Shown: positions 26,748 through 35,559, numbered from the stretch's first letter. The stretch: DNA of 64,000 nt from JAWKWH01 sp965204295 (GCA_965204295.1 OZ241973.1:434001-498000), one strand, 5' to 3'. Notes: generated by a model from the letters alone, not told the origin. Numbers and translations are program-made.

Positions 26748-26819
26748 GGATAATCTCGCTTTGCAGTCCCAGGAACGCACCGTCCGATTCCATCATACGG
26801 CCCCGACCCGGCCCGTCAA
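26748..26819 (-). promoter_or_regulatory. promoter and short leader of Hint gene 26747
   Basis: Reading on the - strand: -35 TTGACG (26819-26814), 16-bp spacer, -10 TATGAT (26797-26792). The leader is short and lacks the GCGGTGCGTCGC repeat; ribosome site AGCGAGAT is weak. Confidence 0.75.
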
Positions 26820-26890
26820 GGGGTTTTTCGTGCCCGGACGCCGGCGGATTTCGTGGCTGACAGCGAAGCGCCGCCGCCATGCGCGTCGCG

Positions 26891-27874
26891 TCAGGCGGCG
26901 GTTTTCCGGGGGGCGGCGATAAGAGGCCGCCGCGCGATGGCCGGCAATCCCCGCAACCCGTTAGGCGGCAACAGACGCCGCGCCGATATGCGCGCGAACG
27001 GCATTTCCGGTATCAGGCGGTCGGCCCCCGCAATTTCGAGATATTCGTCGTAATTGTCGAAGCCGGACCGCCCGACATAATCGATGAAACTCTCCGCCGG
27101 AACGCCGCCATTGGCCAGAACGACCTCGTGGTTCTCAAGCTCCACATGCCACCAGACGAATTTCGTCGGCATGTCCGAAAGCGGCAGGAAGCGGATCGGG
27201 GTTCCGTCCTCCGCCAGCGCGCCGGCATTGATCAGCATGTCGCCGAACAGCAGGGCGTGGTCGGCGGTCACGGTCAGCGGTCTGTTCGGCAGGTCCGGGC
27301 CGAGGGCGCCGGCGTCGATGCGCACCGGTTTGCGGCCGAGTTCGACGAAACGCGGGTTGACGACGGTCTGCCGCGCCACCCAGATCACCGGCGTCGACCT
27401 GCCGTCGTGGGTCATGACCCGGTCGCCGGGTTGCAGCGTTTCGATGGCCCGTTCGCCGTCCGGCGTCAGAATCGTCGTTCCGGTGGCGAAGCAGTTGAAC
27501 ACCTGCGCCCCGTTTCCCGTGTAGACCGACGTGAAGCCCCCTGCCGTCAGGGGCGCGAGGTTTGCGTCCGCCAGGTTGTAGGGGATGTAATATTGTGCTT
27601 CTCCGCCGCCGAACTGCCTGCCGCCGCCGCCGGACTGCCTGCCGAAAATGGCGTAGGTCTCGCCTTCGAATCCGATCGTGTACCCCGTGAAGACGTTCTC
27701 GCGCGCCAAGAACGAGTCCGCGCCGACATCCAGGAGGCCGTCATCTCCGGAATTGACCATGCCCGATGATTGTTGCCGGATGGAGGCGGAAGTCCACGAG
27801 ATGGTCCCGCCCGGCTGGTTGACGACATCCATGCCGGGTAGGCTTATAAAAATGTAATGAGAAAATGTAGCCAT
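26891..27874 (-). CDS. Hint-domain protein, allele A / tail A
   Basis: 327 aa. The variable domain (1-126, MATFSHYIFISLPGMDVVNQ) is nearly identical to that of the next gene upstream (28166-29137), including the Gly-rich GRQSGGGGRQFGGGEAQYY, yet this copy has allele A from Cys128 onward and tail A (RRLLPPNGLRGLPAIARRPL). The pair differ essentially from the Asn-Cys junction onward, marking a recombination point there. Confidence 0.92.
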   Translation of the reverse strand: MATFSHYIFISLPGMDVVNQPGGTISWTSASIRQQSSGMVNSGDDGLLDVGADSFLARENVFTGYTIGFEGETYAIFGRQSGGGGRQFGGGEAQYYIPYNLADANLAPLTAGGFTSVYTGNGAQVFNCFATGTTILTPDGERAIETLQPGDRVMTHDGRSTPVIWVARQTVVNPRFVELGRKPVRIDAGALGPDLPNRPLTVTADHALLFGDMLINAGALAEDGTPIRFLPLSDMPTKFVWWHVELENHEVVLANGGVPAESFIDYVGRSGFDNYDEYLEIAGADRLIPEMPFARISARRLLPPNGLRGLPAIARRPLIAAPRKTAA

Positions 27875-27994
27875 GGGTCGTCCTCTTTCAGTCCGGGGAA
27901 CGAACCGGCGGAAACCCGCAAGGCGAGCGCGCCCGTCACTTCATTGGCGACGCCCCGCTTGTGGCAATTATATAACCCCGCCCCGGACCGTCAA
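27875..27994 (-). promoter_or_regulatory. promoter and leader of Hint gene 27874
   Basis: -35 TTGACG (27994-27989), 16-bp spacer, -10 TATAAT (27972-27967). One leader repeat core (CAAGCGGGGCGTCGCCAATG), then GCGGGTTTCCGCCGGTTCG and AAAGAGGACG before the ATG. Confidence 0.85.
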
Positions 27995-28048
27995 GGGGCC
28001 TTTCCGCAGCCGGAAGTCGGCGCGATAGAAGAGCGCGCGCCCGCCGCG

Positions 28049-28069
28049 TCACGGATTTCGACTCCGTGA
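28049..28069. repeat. recurrent TCACGGA/TCCGTGA hairpin in array spacers
   Basis: A 7-bp stem with 7-nt loop (TCACGGATTTCGACTCCGTG plus A). The same sequence occurs at 29395-29415, 30726-30746, 31950-31970 and 33287-33307, each about 90-180 bp after a Hint stop codon in gene direction and before the next promoter. No T-run follows, so it is not a standard terminator; it may be an RNA structure or a recombination mark. Confidence 0.7.
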
Positions 28070-28165
28070 TTCGACGCCGGTCTTCAAACGCCTTGCAAAC
28101 GGTCGCCCCTGGAAACGGTCGCGAGGGGCTTTCGGGCGAAAACGCCGGACAGCGCCTTTTGAGCG

Positions 28166-29137
28166 TCAGGCGGCGGCGCGCCGGGGCATGTAGGAGGGCG
28201 GCGCGATGCCCAGCGCCTCGCGCAGTTCGGGCGGAACGAGCCGGTGCGCCGATATGCGCGCAAACGGCATTTCCGGTATCAGACGGTCGGCCCCGGCGAG
28301 TGCGAGATATTCGTCGTAATTGTCGAAACCGGACCGCCCGACATAATCGATGAAACTCTCCGCGGGAACGCCGTTGGCGACGACGCACTGGTGTTTCTCA
28401 AGCTCCACATGCCAGTAGTTGAACATCGACGGCAGGCCGGCAAGCGGCAACAGGCGGATTGTGGTTCCGTTGACCAGCGTTCCGGCGTTGATCAGCGTGT
28501 CGCCGAACAACAGGGCGTGATCGGCGGTCACGGTCAGCGGCGCGTTCGGCAGGTCCGGGCCGAGGGCGCCGGCCTCGATGCGCACGGGGCCGCGGCCGAC
28601 GCTTAAGTTACGCGGATTGACGACCGACTGCCACGCCCGCCAGATCACCGGCGCGGACCTGCCGTCATGGGTCAGCACCTTTTCGCCGGCCCGCAGCATC
28701 TCGATGGGTTTGTCGCCGTCCGGCGTGGCGATCCTCGTTCCGGTGGCGAAGCAGTTGAAGACCTGCGCCCCGTTTCCCGTGTAGACCGACGTGAAGCCCC
28801 CTGCCGTCAGGGGCGCGAGGTTTGCGTCCGCCAGGTTGTAGGGGATGTAATATTGTGCTTCTCCGCCGCCGGACTGCCTGCCGCCGCCGCCGCCGACCTG
28901 CCTGCCGAAAATGGCGTAGGTCTCGCCTTCGAATCCGATCGTGTACCCCGTGAAGACGATGTCGGAAGCCAAGAACGAGTCCGCGCCGACATCCAGGAGG
29001 CCGTCATCTCCGGAATTGACCCTGCCCGATGATTGTTGCCGGATGTCGGCGGAAGTCCACGAGATGCTCCTGCCCTGCTGGTTGACGACATCCATGCCGG
29101 GTAGGCTTATAAAAATGTAATGAGAAAATGTAGCCAT
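28166..29137 (-). CDS. Hint-domain protein, allele B / tail B
   Basis: 323 aa. N-terminal domain twin of the gene at 26891 (MATFSHYIFISLPGMDVVNQ, GDDGLLDVGADSFLA, GNGAQVFNC) but allele B from Cys129 (TRIATPDGDKPIEMLRAGEK) and tail B (RLVPPELREALGIAPPSYMP). Small N-domain differences (QQGRSISWTSADI against QPGGTISWTSASI) show that the copies have also drifted. Confidence 0.92.
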   Translation of the reverse strand: MATFSHYIFISLPGMDVVNQQGRSISWTSADIRQQSSGRVNSGDDGLLDVGADSFLASDIVFTGYTIGFEGETYAIFGRQVGGGGGRQSGGGEAQYYIPYNLADANLAPLTAGGFTSVYTGNGAQVFNCFATGTRIATPDGDKPIEMLRAGEKVLTHDGRSAPVIWRAWQSVVNPRNLSVGRGPVRIEAGALGPDLPNAPLTVTADHALLFGDTLINAGTLVNGTTIRLLPLAGLPSMFNYWHVELEKHQCVVANGVPAESFIDYVGRSGFDNYDEYLALAGADRLIPEMPFARISAHRLVPPELREALGIAPPSYMPRRAAA

Positions 29138-29340
29138 GGGTCGTCCTCTTTCAGTCCGGGGAACGAACCGGCGGAAACCCGCGAGGCAAACGCCCCGGTC
29201 AGATGCCGGTTGCCCGACAGTCCGTCTTCACACCCATGCCCCCTGATCGGAAACGGGCGCGTCATACTTCAATGGCGACGCAACGCTTGATGACGACGCC
29301 CCGCTTGATTCCATCATATAACCCCGCCCCGGACCGTCAA
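29138..29340 (-). promoter_or_regulatory. promoter and long leader of Hint gene 29137
   Basis: -35 TTGACG (29340-29335), 16-bp spacer, -10 TATGAT (29318-29313). A longer leader than usual, with AAGCGGGGCGTCGTCATCAA and AAGCGTTGCGTCGCCATTGA units and a block (TCAGGGGGCATGGGTGTGAA on this strand) also present before genes 33053 and 35559. Confidence 0.8.
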
Positions 29341-29510
29341 GGGGCCTTTTCGCAGCCGGACGCCGGCGCGAGAAAAGAGCGCGCGCCCGCCGAATCACGG
29401 ATTTCGACTCCGTGATTCGGCGCCGGTCTTCAAACGCCTTGCAAACGGTCGCCCCTGGAAACGGTCGCGATGGGCCCGCGGGCGAAAACGCCGGACAGCG
29501 CCCTTGAGCC

Positions 29511-30494
29511 TCAGGCGGCGGCGCGCCGGGGCATGTAGGAGGGCGGCGCGATGCCCAGCGCCTCGCGCAGGCCGGGCGGAACGAGCCGGTGCGCGCAGAC
29601 GCGCGGCAGCGGCATTTCCGGTATCAGACGATCGGCCCCGACAAGGTCGAGATAGTCGTCGTAATTGTCGAAACCGGACCGGCCGACATAATCGATGAAA
29701 CTCTCCGCGGGAACGCCGTTGGCCACGACGCACTCGTGTTCCTCAAGCTCCACATGCCAGTAGTTGAACCTCGCCGGCATCTCCGAAAGCGGCAGCAGGC
29801 GGATTGTGGTTCCGTTGACCAGCGTTCCGGCGTTGATCAGCATGTCGTCGAACAGCAGGGCGTGATCGGCCGTCACGGTCAGCGGCGCGTCGGGCAGGTC
29901 CGGGCCGAGGGCGCCGGCCTCGATGCGCACGGGGCCGCGGCCGACGCTTAAGTTACGCGGATTGGCGATCGACTGCCGCGCCCGCCAGATCACCGGCGTC
30001 GACCTGCCGTCATGGGTCAGCACAAGGTCGCCGGCCCGCAGCATCTCGATGGGTTTGTCGCCGTCCGGCGTGGCGATTCGCGTTCCGGTGGCGAAACAGT
30101 TGAAGACATCGGCCCCGGTGGGTTGGTACGTCGTCGCCGCCTCGCTGCCCTGCTGCGCATCGAGGTAGATGTCATGGTGTTCCTTATCGTAAGGGATTAA
30201 ATAGGCGCCGTTGTTTTCGCTGCGGAAAATGGCGTAGGGCTCGCCTCCGAATTCGATCGTGAACCCCGTGTAAGGGTTACGGGGGCTATGATAGTAGTCT
30301 ACGTCGACGTCCAGAAGGCCGTCATCTCCCGAAACGATTTCGAACGGTCTTACTCCCTGGTCGGCAACGAGGTCGCCGCTCGAATCGGCAGGCCACTCGA
30401 TGAATCCGTCCGGCCCGGGGAGTTCGGGGATTTCCGGATTGCGGCGATTGAGCCTGCTGAGGTCTATAACGAGGAGATTTCTGAATCCTGCCAT
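29511..30494 (-). CDS. Hint-domain protein, allele B / tail B
   Basis: 327 aa from ATG 30494 (GGGAG six bases upstream; an ATG at 30500 overlaps the ribosome site). The variable domain (1-131) is the most divergent of the set: AGFRNLLVIDLSRLNRRNPE and PELPGPDGFIEWPADSSGDL, with the conserved SGDDGLLDVDVDYY, YTGFTIEFGG and LIPYDKEHHD. Cys133 uses TGT rather than TGC. The tail carries PRVCAHRLVPPGLREALG, the variant most like the remnant at 11065. Confidence 0.9.
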   Translation of the reverse strand: MAGFRNLLVIDLSRLNRRNPEIPELPGPDGFIEWPADSSGDLVADQGVRPFEIVSGDDGLLDVDVDYYHSPRNPYTGFTIEFGGEPYAIFRSENNGAYLIPYDKEHHDIYLDAQQGSEAATTYQPTGADVFNCFATGTRIATPDGDKPIEMLRAGDLVLTHDGRSTPVIWRARQSIANPRNLSVGRGPVRIEAGALGPDLPDAPLTVTADHALLFDDMLINAGTLVNGTTIRLLPLSEMPARFNYWHVELEEHECVVANGVPAESFIDYVGRSGFDNYDDYLDLVGADRLIPEMPLPRVCAHRLVPPGLREALGIAPPSYMPRRAAA

Positions 30495-30668
30495 AAACAT
30501 CTCCCTTTCGACCCGGGGAACGAACCGGCGAAAAACCGCAGGCGGACAAACCCGTCACTTCATTGGCGATTGGCGACGCACCGCTTGCGGCGATTGGCGA
30601 CGCACCGCTTGCGGCGATTGGCGACGCACCGCTTGCGGCGATTATAGAACCCCGACCCGGACCGTCAA
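30495..30668 (-). promoter_or_regulatory. promoter and repeat-containing leader of Hint gene 30494
   Basis: -35 TTGACG (30668-30663), 16-bp spacer, -10 TATAAT (30646-30641). The 24-bp tandem repeat begins at the base after the -10, so transcription probably starts inside it. Confidence 0.85.
30569..30640 (-). repeat. 24-bp tandem repeat, three perfect copies
   Basis: Units 30569-30592, 30593-30616, 30617-30640. On the coding strand each contains CGCAAGCGGTGCGTCGCCAAT. Copies are identical, implying recent expansion or ongoing length change, and they sit at the transcription start of a Hint gene. Confidence 0.92.
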
Positions 30669-30844
30669 GGGGCCTTTCCGCAACCGGACGCCGGCGCGAG
30701 AGAAGAGCGCACGCCCCCCGCCGCGTCACGGATTTCGACTCCGTGATTCGGCGCCGGTCTTCAAACGCCTTTCAAACGCCTTTCGAAACGGTCGCGAGGG
30801 GCCTTCGGGAACACGCCGAAAACGCCGGACAGCGCCCTTGAGCC

Positions 30845-31804
30845 TCAGGCGGCGGCGCGCCGGGGCATGTAGGAGGGCGGTTCGATGCCCAGCGCCTCGC
30901 GCAGTTCGGGCGGAACGAGCCGGTGCGCCGATATGCGCGCAAACGGCATTTCCGGTATCAGACGGTCGGCCCCGGCGAGTGCGAGATATTCGCCGTAATT
31001 GTCGAAGCCGGACCGGCCGACATAATCGATGAAACTCTCCGCGGGAACGCCGTTGGCGACGACGCACTGGTGTTTCTCAAGCTCCACATGCCAGTAGTTG
31101 AACATCGACGGCAGGCCGGCAAGCGGCAGCAGGCGGATTGTGGTTCCGTTGACCAGCGTTCCGGCGTTGATCAGCATGTCGTCGAACAACAGGGCGTGAT
31201 CGGCGGTCACGGTCAGCGGCGCGTTCGGCAGGTCCGGGCCGAGGGCGCCGGCCTCGATGCGCACGGGGCCGCGGCCGACGCTCAGATTGCGCGGATTGAC
31301 GACCGACTGCCACGCCCGCCAGATCACCGGCGCGGACCTGCCGTCATGGGTCAGCACCTTTTCGCCGGCCCGCAGCATCTCGATGGGTTTGTCGCCGTCC
31401 GGCGTGGCGATCCTCGTTCCGGTGGCGAAGCAGTTGAAGACCAGCGCCCCGGCGGGGTTGTAACCCGACGAACTGCCGCCGTTCGCCAGGGGCGCGAGGT
31501 TTATTCCATCCGCCTGGTTGTAGGGGATGGTATATTGCGCTCCGCTGCCGGTGGGCCTGGCGAAAATGGCGAAGGTCTGGCCTTCGAATTCGACCGTGTA
31601 CCCCGTATAGCGGAAGTTGGGCGCATTGAACCAGTCGACGCCTACATCCAGGAGTCCATCTTCTCCGGAATTGACCCTGCTTCCCGCTGTTATGACTCGG
31701 GCCTCGGCACCGGTCCACGAGATGGACCCGCCCGGCCCGGTGGGGACGGGCGTTGAATTTTGCCACAAAATGTAGTGAGAGGTCTGTACCACTTCCTGAG
31801 GCAT
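30845..31804 (-). CDS. Hint-domain protein, allele B / tail B
   Basis: 319 aa. The variable domain (1-123: TSHYILWQNSTPVPTGPGGS, NSGEDGLLDVGVDWFNAPNF) is almost the same as that of the gene at 32085, but the Hint domain from Cys125 is allele B with tail B (LGIEPPSYMP). This is the second adjacent pair sharing an N-domain and differing in allele. Confidence 0.92.
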   Translation of the reverse strand: MPQEVVQTSHYILWQNSTPVPTGPGGSISWTGAEARVITAGSRVNSGEDGLLDVGVDWFNAPNFRYTGYTVEFEGQTFAIFARPTGSGAQYTIPYNQADGINLAPLANGGSSSGYNPAGALVFNCFATGTRIATPDGDKPIEMLRAGEKVLTHDGRSAPVIWRAWQSVVNPRNLSVGRGPVRIEAGALGPDLPNAPLTVTADHALLFDDMLINAGTLVNGTTIRLLPLAGLPSMFNYWHVELEKHQCVVANGVPAESFIDYVGRSGFDNYGEYLALAGADRLIPEMPFARISAHRLVPPELREALGIEPPSYMPRRAAA

Positions 31805-31874
31805 GGGAAGTCTCCTTTCAGTCCGGGGAACGCATCATTTGACCTCATTATATGGCCCCGACCCGGACCGTCAA
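31805..31874 (-). promoter_or_regulatory. promoter and minimal leader of Hint gene 31804
   Basis: -35 TTGACG (31874-31869), 16-bp spacer, -10 TATAAT (31852-31847), then only AGGTCAAATGATGCGTTCCC and CTGAAAGGAGAC before the ATG: the repeat and most of the usual leader are missing. Confidence 0.85.
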
Positions 31875-32084
31875 GCGGCTTTTCCACACCCGTCGGGACG
31901 GGGCCTGTCGTCGCCGGCAACCGGTTCTTCACGGCCCGGCGCGCCTTCGTCACGGATTTCGACTCCGTGATTCGACGCCGGTCTTCAAACGCCTTGCAAA
32001 CGCCCTTGGAAACGGTCGCGAGGGGCCTTCGGGCGAAAACGCCGGACAGCGCCCTTGAGGGAGCGCCGCCGCCGTCTCCTTGCG

Positions 32085-33053
32085 TCAGGCGGCAGTTTTC
32101 CGGGGGGCGGCGATAAGGGGCCGCCGGGCGATGGCCGGCAATCCCCGCAGCCCGTTCGGCGGCAACAGACGCCGCGCCGATATGCGCACGAACGGCATTT
32201 CCGGTATCAGACGGTCGGCCCCGGCGAGTGCGAGATATTCGTCGTAATTGTCGAAACCGGACCGGCCGACATAATCGATGAAACTCTCCGCCGGAACGCC
32301 GCCGTTGGCCAGAACGACCTCGTGGTTCTCAAGCTCCACATGCCACCAGGTGAATTTCGTCGGCATCTCCGAAAGCGGCACGAAGCGGACCGGGGTTCCG
32401 TCCTCCGCCAGCGCGCCGGCGTTGACCAGCATGTCGCCGAACAGCAGGGCGTGATCGCCCGTCACGGTCAGCGGTCTGTTCGGCAGGTCCGGGCCGAGGG
32501 CGCCGGCGTCGATGCGCACGGGCCTGCGGCTGAGTTCGACGCCGCGCGGGTTGGCGACGGTCTGCCGCGCCACCCAGATCGCCGGCGTCGACCTGCCATC
32601 ATGGGTCACGACCCGGTCGCCGGGCCTAAGCGTCTCAATGGCCCGCTCGCCGTCGGGCGTCAGAATCGTCGTTCCGGTGGCGAAGCAGTTGAAGACCAGC
32701 GCCCCGGCGGGGTTGTAACCCGACGAACTGCCGCCGTTCGCCAGGGGCGCGAGGTCTATTCCATCCGCCGGGTTGTAGGGGATGGTATATTGCGCTCCGC
32801 TGGCGGTGGGCCTGGCGAAAATGGCGAAGGTCTGGCCTCCGAATTCGACCGTGTACCCCGTATAGGGGAAGTTGGGCGCATTGAACCAGTCTTCGCCTAC
32901 ATCCAGGAGGCCGTCATCTCCGGAATTGACCCTGCTTCCCGCTGTTATGACTCGGGCCTCGGCACCGGTCCACGAGATGGACCCGCCCGGCCCGGTGGGG
33001 ACGGGCGTTGAATTTTGCCACAAAATGTAGTGAGAGGTCTGTATCTCAGGCAT
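32085..33053 (-). CDS. Hint-domain protein, allele A / tail A
   Basis: 322 aa. N-domain twin of 30845 (MPEIQTSHYILWQNSTPVPT) with allele A from Cys123 and tail A (RRLLPPNGLRGLPAIARRPL). The VELSRRPVRIDAGALG and LAEDGTPVRF variants are shared with the gene at 38273, whose N-domain is unrelated: a third sign that the Hint half moves independently of the N-domain. Confidence 0.92.
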   Translation of the reverse strand: MPEIQTSHYILWQNSTPVPTGPGGSISWTGAEARVITAGSRVNSGDDGLLDVGEDWFNAPNFPYTGYTVEFGGQTFAIFARPTASGAQYTIPYNPADGIDLAPLANGGSSSGYNPAGALVFNCFATGTTILTPDGERAIETLRPGDRVVTHDGRSTPAIWVARQTVANPRGVELSRRPVRIDAGALGPDLPNRPLTVTGDHALLFGDMLVNAGALAEDGTPVRFVPLSEMPTKFTWWHVELENHEVVLANGGVPAESFIDYVGRSGFDNYDEYLALAGADRLIPEMPFVRISARRLLPPNGLRGLPAIARRPLIAAPRKTAA

Positions 33054-33211
33054 GGGAAGTCTCCTTTCAGTCCGGGGAACGACCCGGCGGAAACCCGCGG
33101 GCAGGCGTTCCGGTTAGATGCCGGTTGCCCGGCGGCCTGTCTTCACACCCATGCCACCGATCGGAAACGGGTGCATCATGGCGATTATATGGCCCCGACC
33201 CGGACCGTCAA
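33054..33211 (-). promoter_or_regulatory. promoter and long leader of Hint gene 33053
   Basis: -35 TTGACG (33211-33206), 16-bp spacer, -10 TATAAT (33189-33184). Contains the long-leader block (GGGTGTGAAGACAGGCCGCC) and the standard GCGGGTTTCCGCCGGGTCG with AAAGGAGAC. Confidence 0.85.
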
Positions 33212-33408
33212 GCGGCTTTTCCACACCCGTCGGGACGGGGCCTGTCGTCGCCGGCAACCGGTTCTTCACGGCCCGGCGCGCCTTCGTCACGGATTTCGAC
33301 TCCGTGACGCGGCGCCGGTCTTCAAGCGCCCTTGGAAACGGCTGTGAGGGGCCTTCGGGAGCGCGTCGAAACGCCCCCGCCGCGTCGGCTCACCCCATGC
33401 GTATTGCG

Positions 33409-34359
33409 TCAGGCGGCTTTGCTCCGGGGCATGTAGGAGGGCGGTGCGATGCCGAGCGCCTCGCGAAGGTCGGGCGGAACGAGCCGGTGCGCCGATATGC
33501 GCACGAACGGCATTTCCGGTATCAGACGGTCGGCCCCGGCGAGTGCGAGATACTCGTCGTAATTGTCGAAACCGGACCGGCCGACATAATCGATAAAGCT
33601 CTCCGCGGGAACGCCGTTGGCGACGACGCACTCGTGGTTCTCAAGCTCCACATGCCACCAGACGAATTTCGTCGGCATGTCCTCAAGCGGCAACAGGCGG
33701 ATTGTGGTTCCGTTGACCAGCGTTCCGGCGTTGATCAGCATGTCGCCGAACAGCAGGGCGTGATCGCCCGTCACGGTCAGCGGTCTGTTGGGCAGGCCCG
33801 GGCCGAGGGCGCCGGCGTCGATGCGCACCGGTTTGCGTCCGAGTTCGACGCCGCGCGGGTTGGCGACGGTCTGCCGCGCCACCCAGATCGCCGGCGCGGA
33901 CCTGCCGTCATGGGTCAGCACAAGGTCGCCGGGCTTAAGGGTCTCGACGATCCGTTCGCCGTCCGGCGTGGCGATCCGCGTCCCCCGCGCGAAACAGTTG
34001 AAGACCTGCGCCCCGGTGGGGGTGTAACCCGTCGAAAAGTTGGGCCTGTCCGCCAGGGCCGCGATGTCTCCCCGAGTGCTGTCGTAGGGGATGAAATAAC
34101 TGCCAAAGGCAGTACTGCGAAAAATGGCGTAGGTCTCGCCGTTGAAATCGATCGTGAGCCCCGTGAAGACGTTACCCGCACCGGACCAACTGTCTATGCC
34201 GGCATCCAGCAACCCATCGGGTCCGGAAACGACCTGTGCATCGGTGACAACACCGGGATTTGTAGAATCCGTCCAATCGATTCTGGTGATTGAACCAGAT
34301 GATCCTTCGGAAGTCTCGGTAATACCGGCGAGTGTGACAAAACGGTCGATGGTAGACAT
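33409..34359 (-). CDS. Hint-domain protein, mosaic B-A-B allele
   Basis: 316 aa from ATG 34359. N-domain (1-120): MSTIDRFVTLAGITETSEGS, SGPDGLLDAGIDSWSGAGNV. Cys122 opens CFARGTRIATPDGERIVETL, a B-like start with the unique CFARG; the middle is A-like (VARQTVANPRGVELGRKPVR), then B-like (TLVNGTTIRLLPL), then A-like VWWHVELENHE, then tail B ending PPSYMPRSKAA. It is the clearest multi-crossover gene in the array. Confidence 0.9.
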   Translation of the reverse strand: MSTIDRFVTLAGITETSEGSSGSITRIDWTDSTNPGVVTDAQVVSGPDGLLDAGIDSWSGAGNVFTGLTIDFNGETYAIFRSTAFGSYFIPYDSTRGDIAALADRPNFSTGYTPTGAQVFNCFARGTRIATPDGERIVETLKPGDLVLTHDGRSAPAIWVARQTVANPRGVELGRKPVRIDAGALGPGLPNRPLTVTGDHALLFGDMLINAGTLVNGTTIRLLPLEDMPTKFVWWHVELENHECVVANGVPAESFIDYVGRSGFDNYDEYLALAGADRLIPEMPFVRISAHRLVPPDLREALGIAPPSYMPRSKAA

Positions 34360-34508
34360 TGGCGATTTACCTTTCATAGCGTCGGTTTTTCCGGGCGCCG
34401 GTTTTTCCGGTTGACGACCCGGCGGAAACCCGCGAGGCAAGCGCGCCCGTCACTTCATTGGCGACGCACCGCTCGATTCCATCATACGGCCCCGACCCAA
34501 ACCGTCAA
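34360..34508 (-). promoter_or_regulatory. promoter and leader of Hint gene 34359
   Basis: -35 TTGACG (34508-34503), 16-bp spacer, -10 TATGAT (34486-34481). One AGCGGTGCGTCGCCAATGAA unit. The leader end differs from the others (CCGGAAAAACCGGCGCCCGG hairpin) and the ribosome site is AAAGGTAAA. Confidence 0.8.
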
Positions 34509-34578
34509 GGGGTTTTTCGGGCCCGGACGCCGGCGCGAGAGAGGAGCGCGCGCGCCGCGTCACGCCATGCGCGTCGCG

Positions 34579-35559
34579 TCAGGCGGCGGTTTTCCGGGGG
34601 GCGGCGATAAGAGGCCGCCGCGCGATGGCCGGCAATCCCCGCAACCCGTTAGGCGGCAACAGACGCCGCGCCGATATGCGCGCGAACGGCATTTCCTTAA
34701 TCAGACGGTCGGCGCCCGCAATTTCGAGATATTCGTCGTAATTGTCGAAGCCGGACCGGCTGACATAATCGATGAAACTCTCCGCCGGAACGCCGCCGTT
34801 GGCCAGAACGACCTCGTGGTTCTCAAGCTCCACATGCCACCAGACGAAGCGCGTCGGCATCTCCGAAAGCGGCACGAAGCGGATCGGAGTTCCGTCCTCC
34901 GCCAGCGTGCCGGCATTGACCAGCATGTCGCCGAACAGCAGGGCGTGGTCGGCGGTCACGGTCAGCGGTCTGTTCGGCAGGTCCGGGCCGAGGGCGCCGG
35001 CGTCGATGCGCACGGGCTTGCGTCCGAGTTCGACGCCGCGCGGGTTGGCGACGGTCTGCCTCGCCACCCAGATCGCCGGCGTCGACCTGCCGTCATGGGT
35101 CATGACCCGGTCGCCGGGTTGCAGCGTCTCGATGGCCCGCTCGCCGTCCGGCGTCAGAATCGTCGTTCCGGTGGCGAAGCAGTTGGTGACCAAGGCCCCT
35201 TGTACTTCGTAAATGGACGCATTAAAGAAGTCCATTATCGCCTCGGGCGCGATGTCCGCATCCGCCTTGTTGTAGGGGATGAAAAACCGGTCATTGACCG
35301 CATCGTGGAAAACGGCGTAGTTGCCGCCCGCCAAGAAGGCCTGGTACCCCGTGTAGACGGCCGTGACGCCCTGGTACGTGAACGTGCCGGTGCTTGTATC
35401 CAACCCCCTCATTTCGGAGGGATCGGTCACCACGTCTCCCGTGTTCAACTGCACATCCTCGGCGTCGGCCATATCCCAAAAGACGCCCCCGTCCGGCTCT
35501 GGGAACAGCCTTGCATTATTCGTTGCAAGAATAGCATGAGTGAAGGTTGTATCCACCAT
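34579..35559 (-). CDS. Hint-domain protein, allele A / tail A
   Basis: 326 aa from ATG 35559 (GAAAGGAAA upstream; an in-frame ATG at 35565 is too close to it). The N-domain (1-125) is distinct: VDTTFTHAILATNNARLFPE, GLDTSTGTFTYQGVTAVYTG, replacing the usual DGLLD motif. The residue before Asn-Cys is Thr (ALVTNC), as in the gene at 2633. Allele A from Cys127, tail A. Position SFIDYVSRSG has Ser where others have Gly. Confidence 0.9.
   Translation of the reverse strand: MVDTTFTHAILATNNARLFPEPDGGVFWDMADAEDVQLNTGDVVTDPSEMRGLDTSTGTFTYQGVTAVYTGYQAFLAGGNYAVFHDAVNDRFFIPYNKADADIAPEAIMDFFNASIYEVQGALVTNCFATGTTILTPDGERAIETLQPGDRVMTHDGRSTPAIWVARQTVANPRGVELGRKPVRIDAGALGPDLPNRPLTVTADHALLFGDMLVNAGTLAEDGTPIRFVPLSEMPTRFVWWHVELENHEVVLANGGVPAESFIDYVSRSGFDNYDEYLEIAGADRLIKEMPFARISARRLLPPNGLRGLPAIARRPLIAAPRKTAA

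Noticed and set aside
30569..30640. Short regular repeats as a CRISPR array (also 2513-2582)
   Set aside because: Units are contiguous with no unique spacers, number three or four, and lie just after a -10 box; no cas genes.
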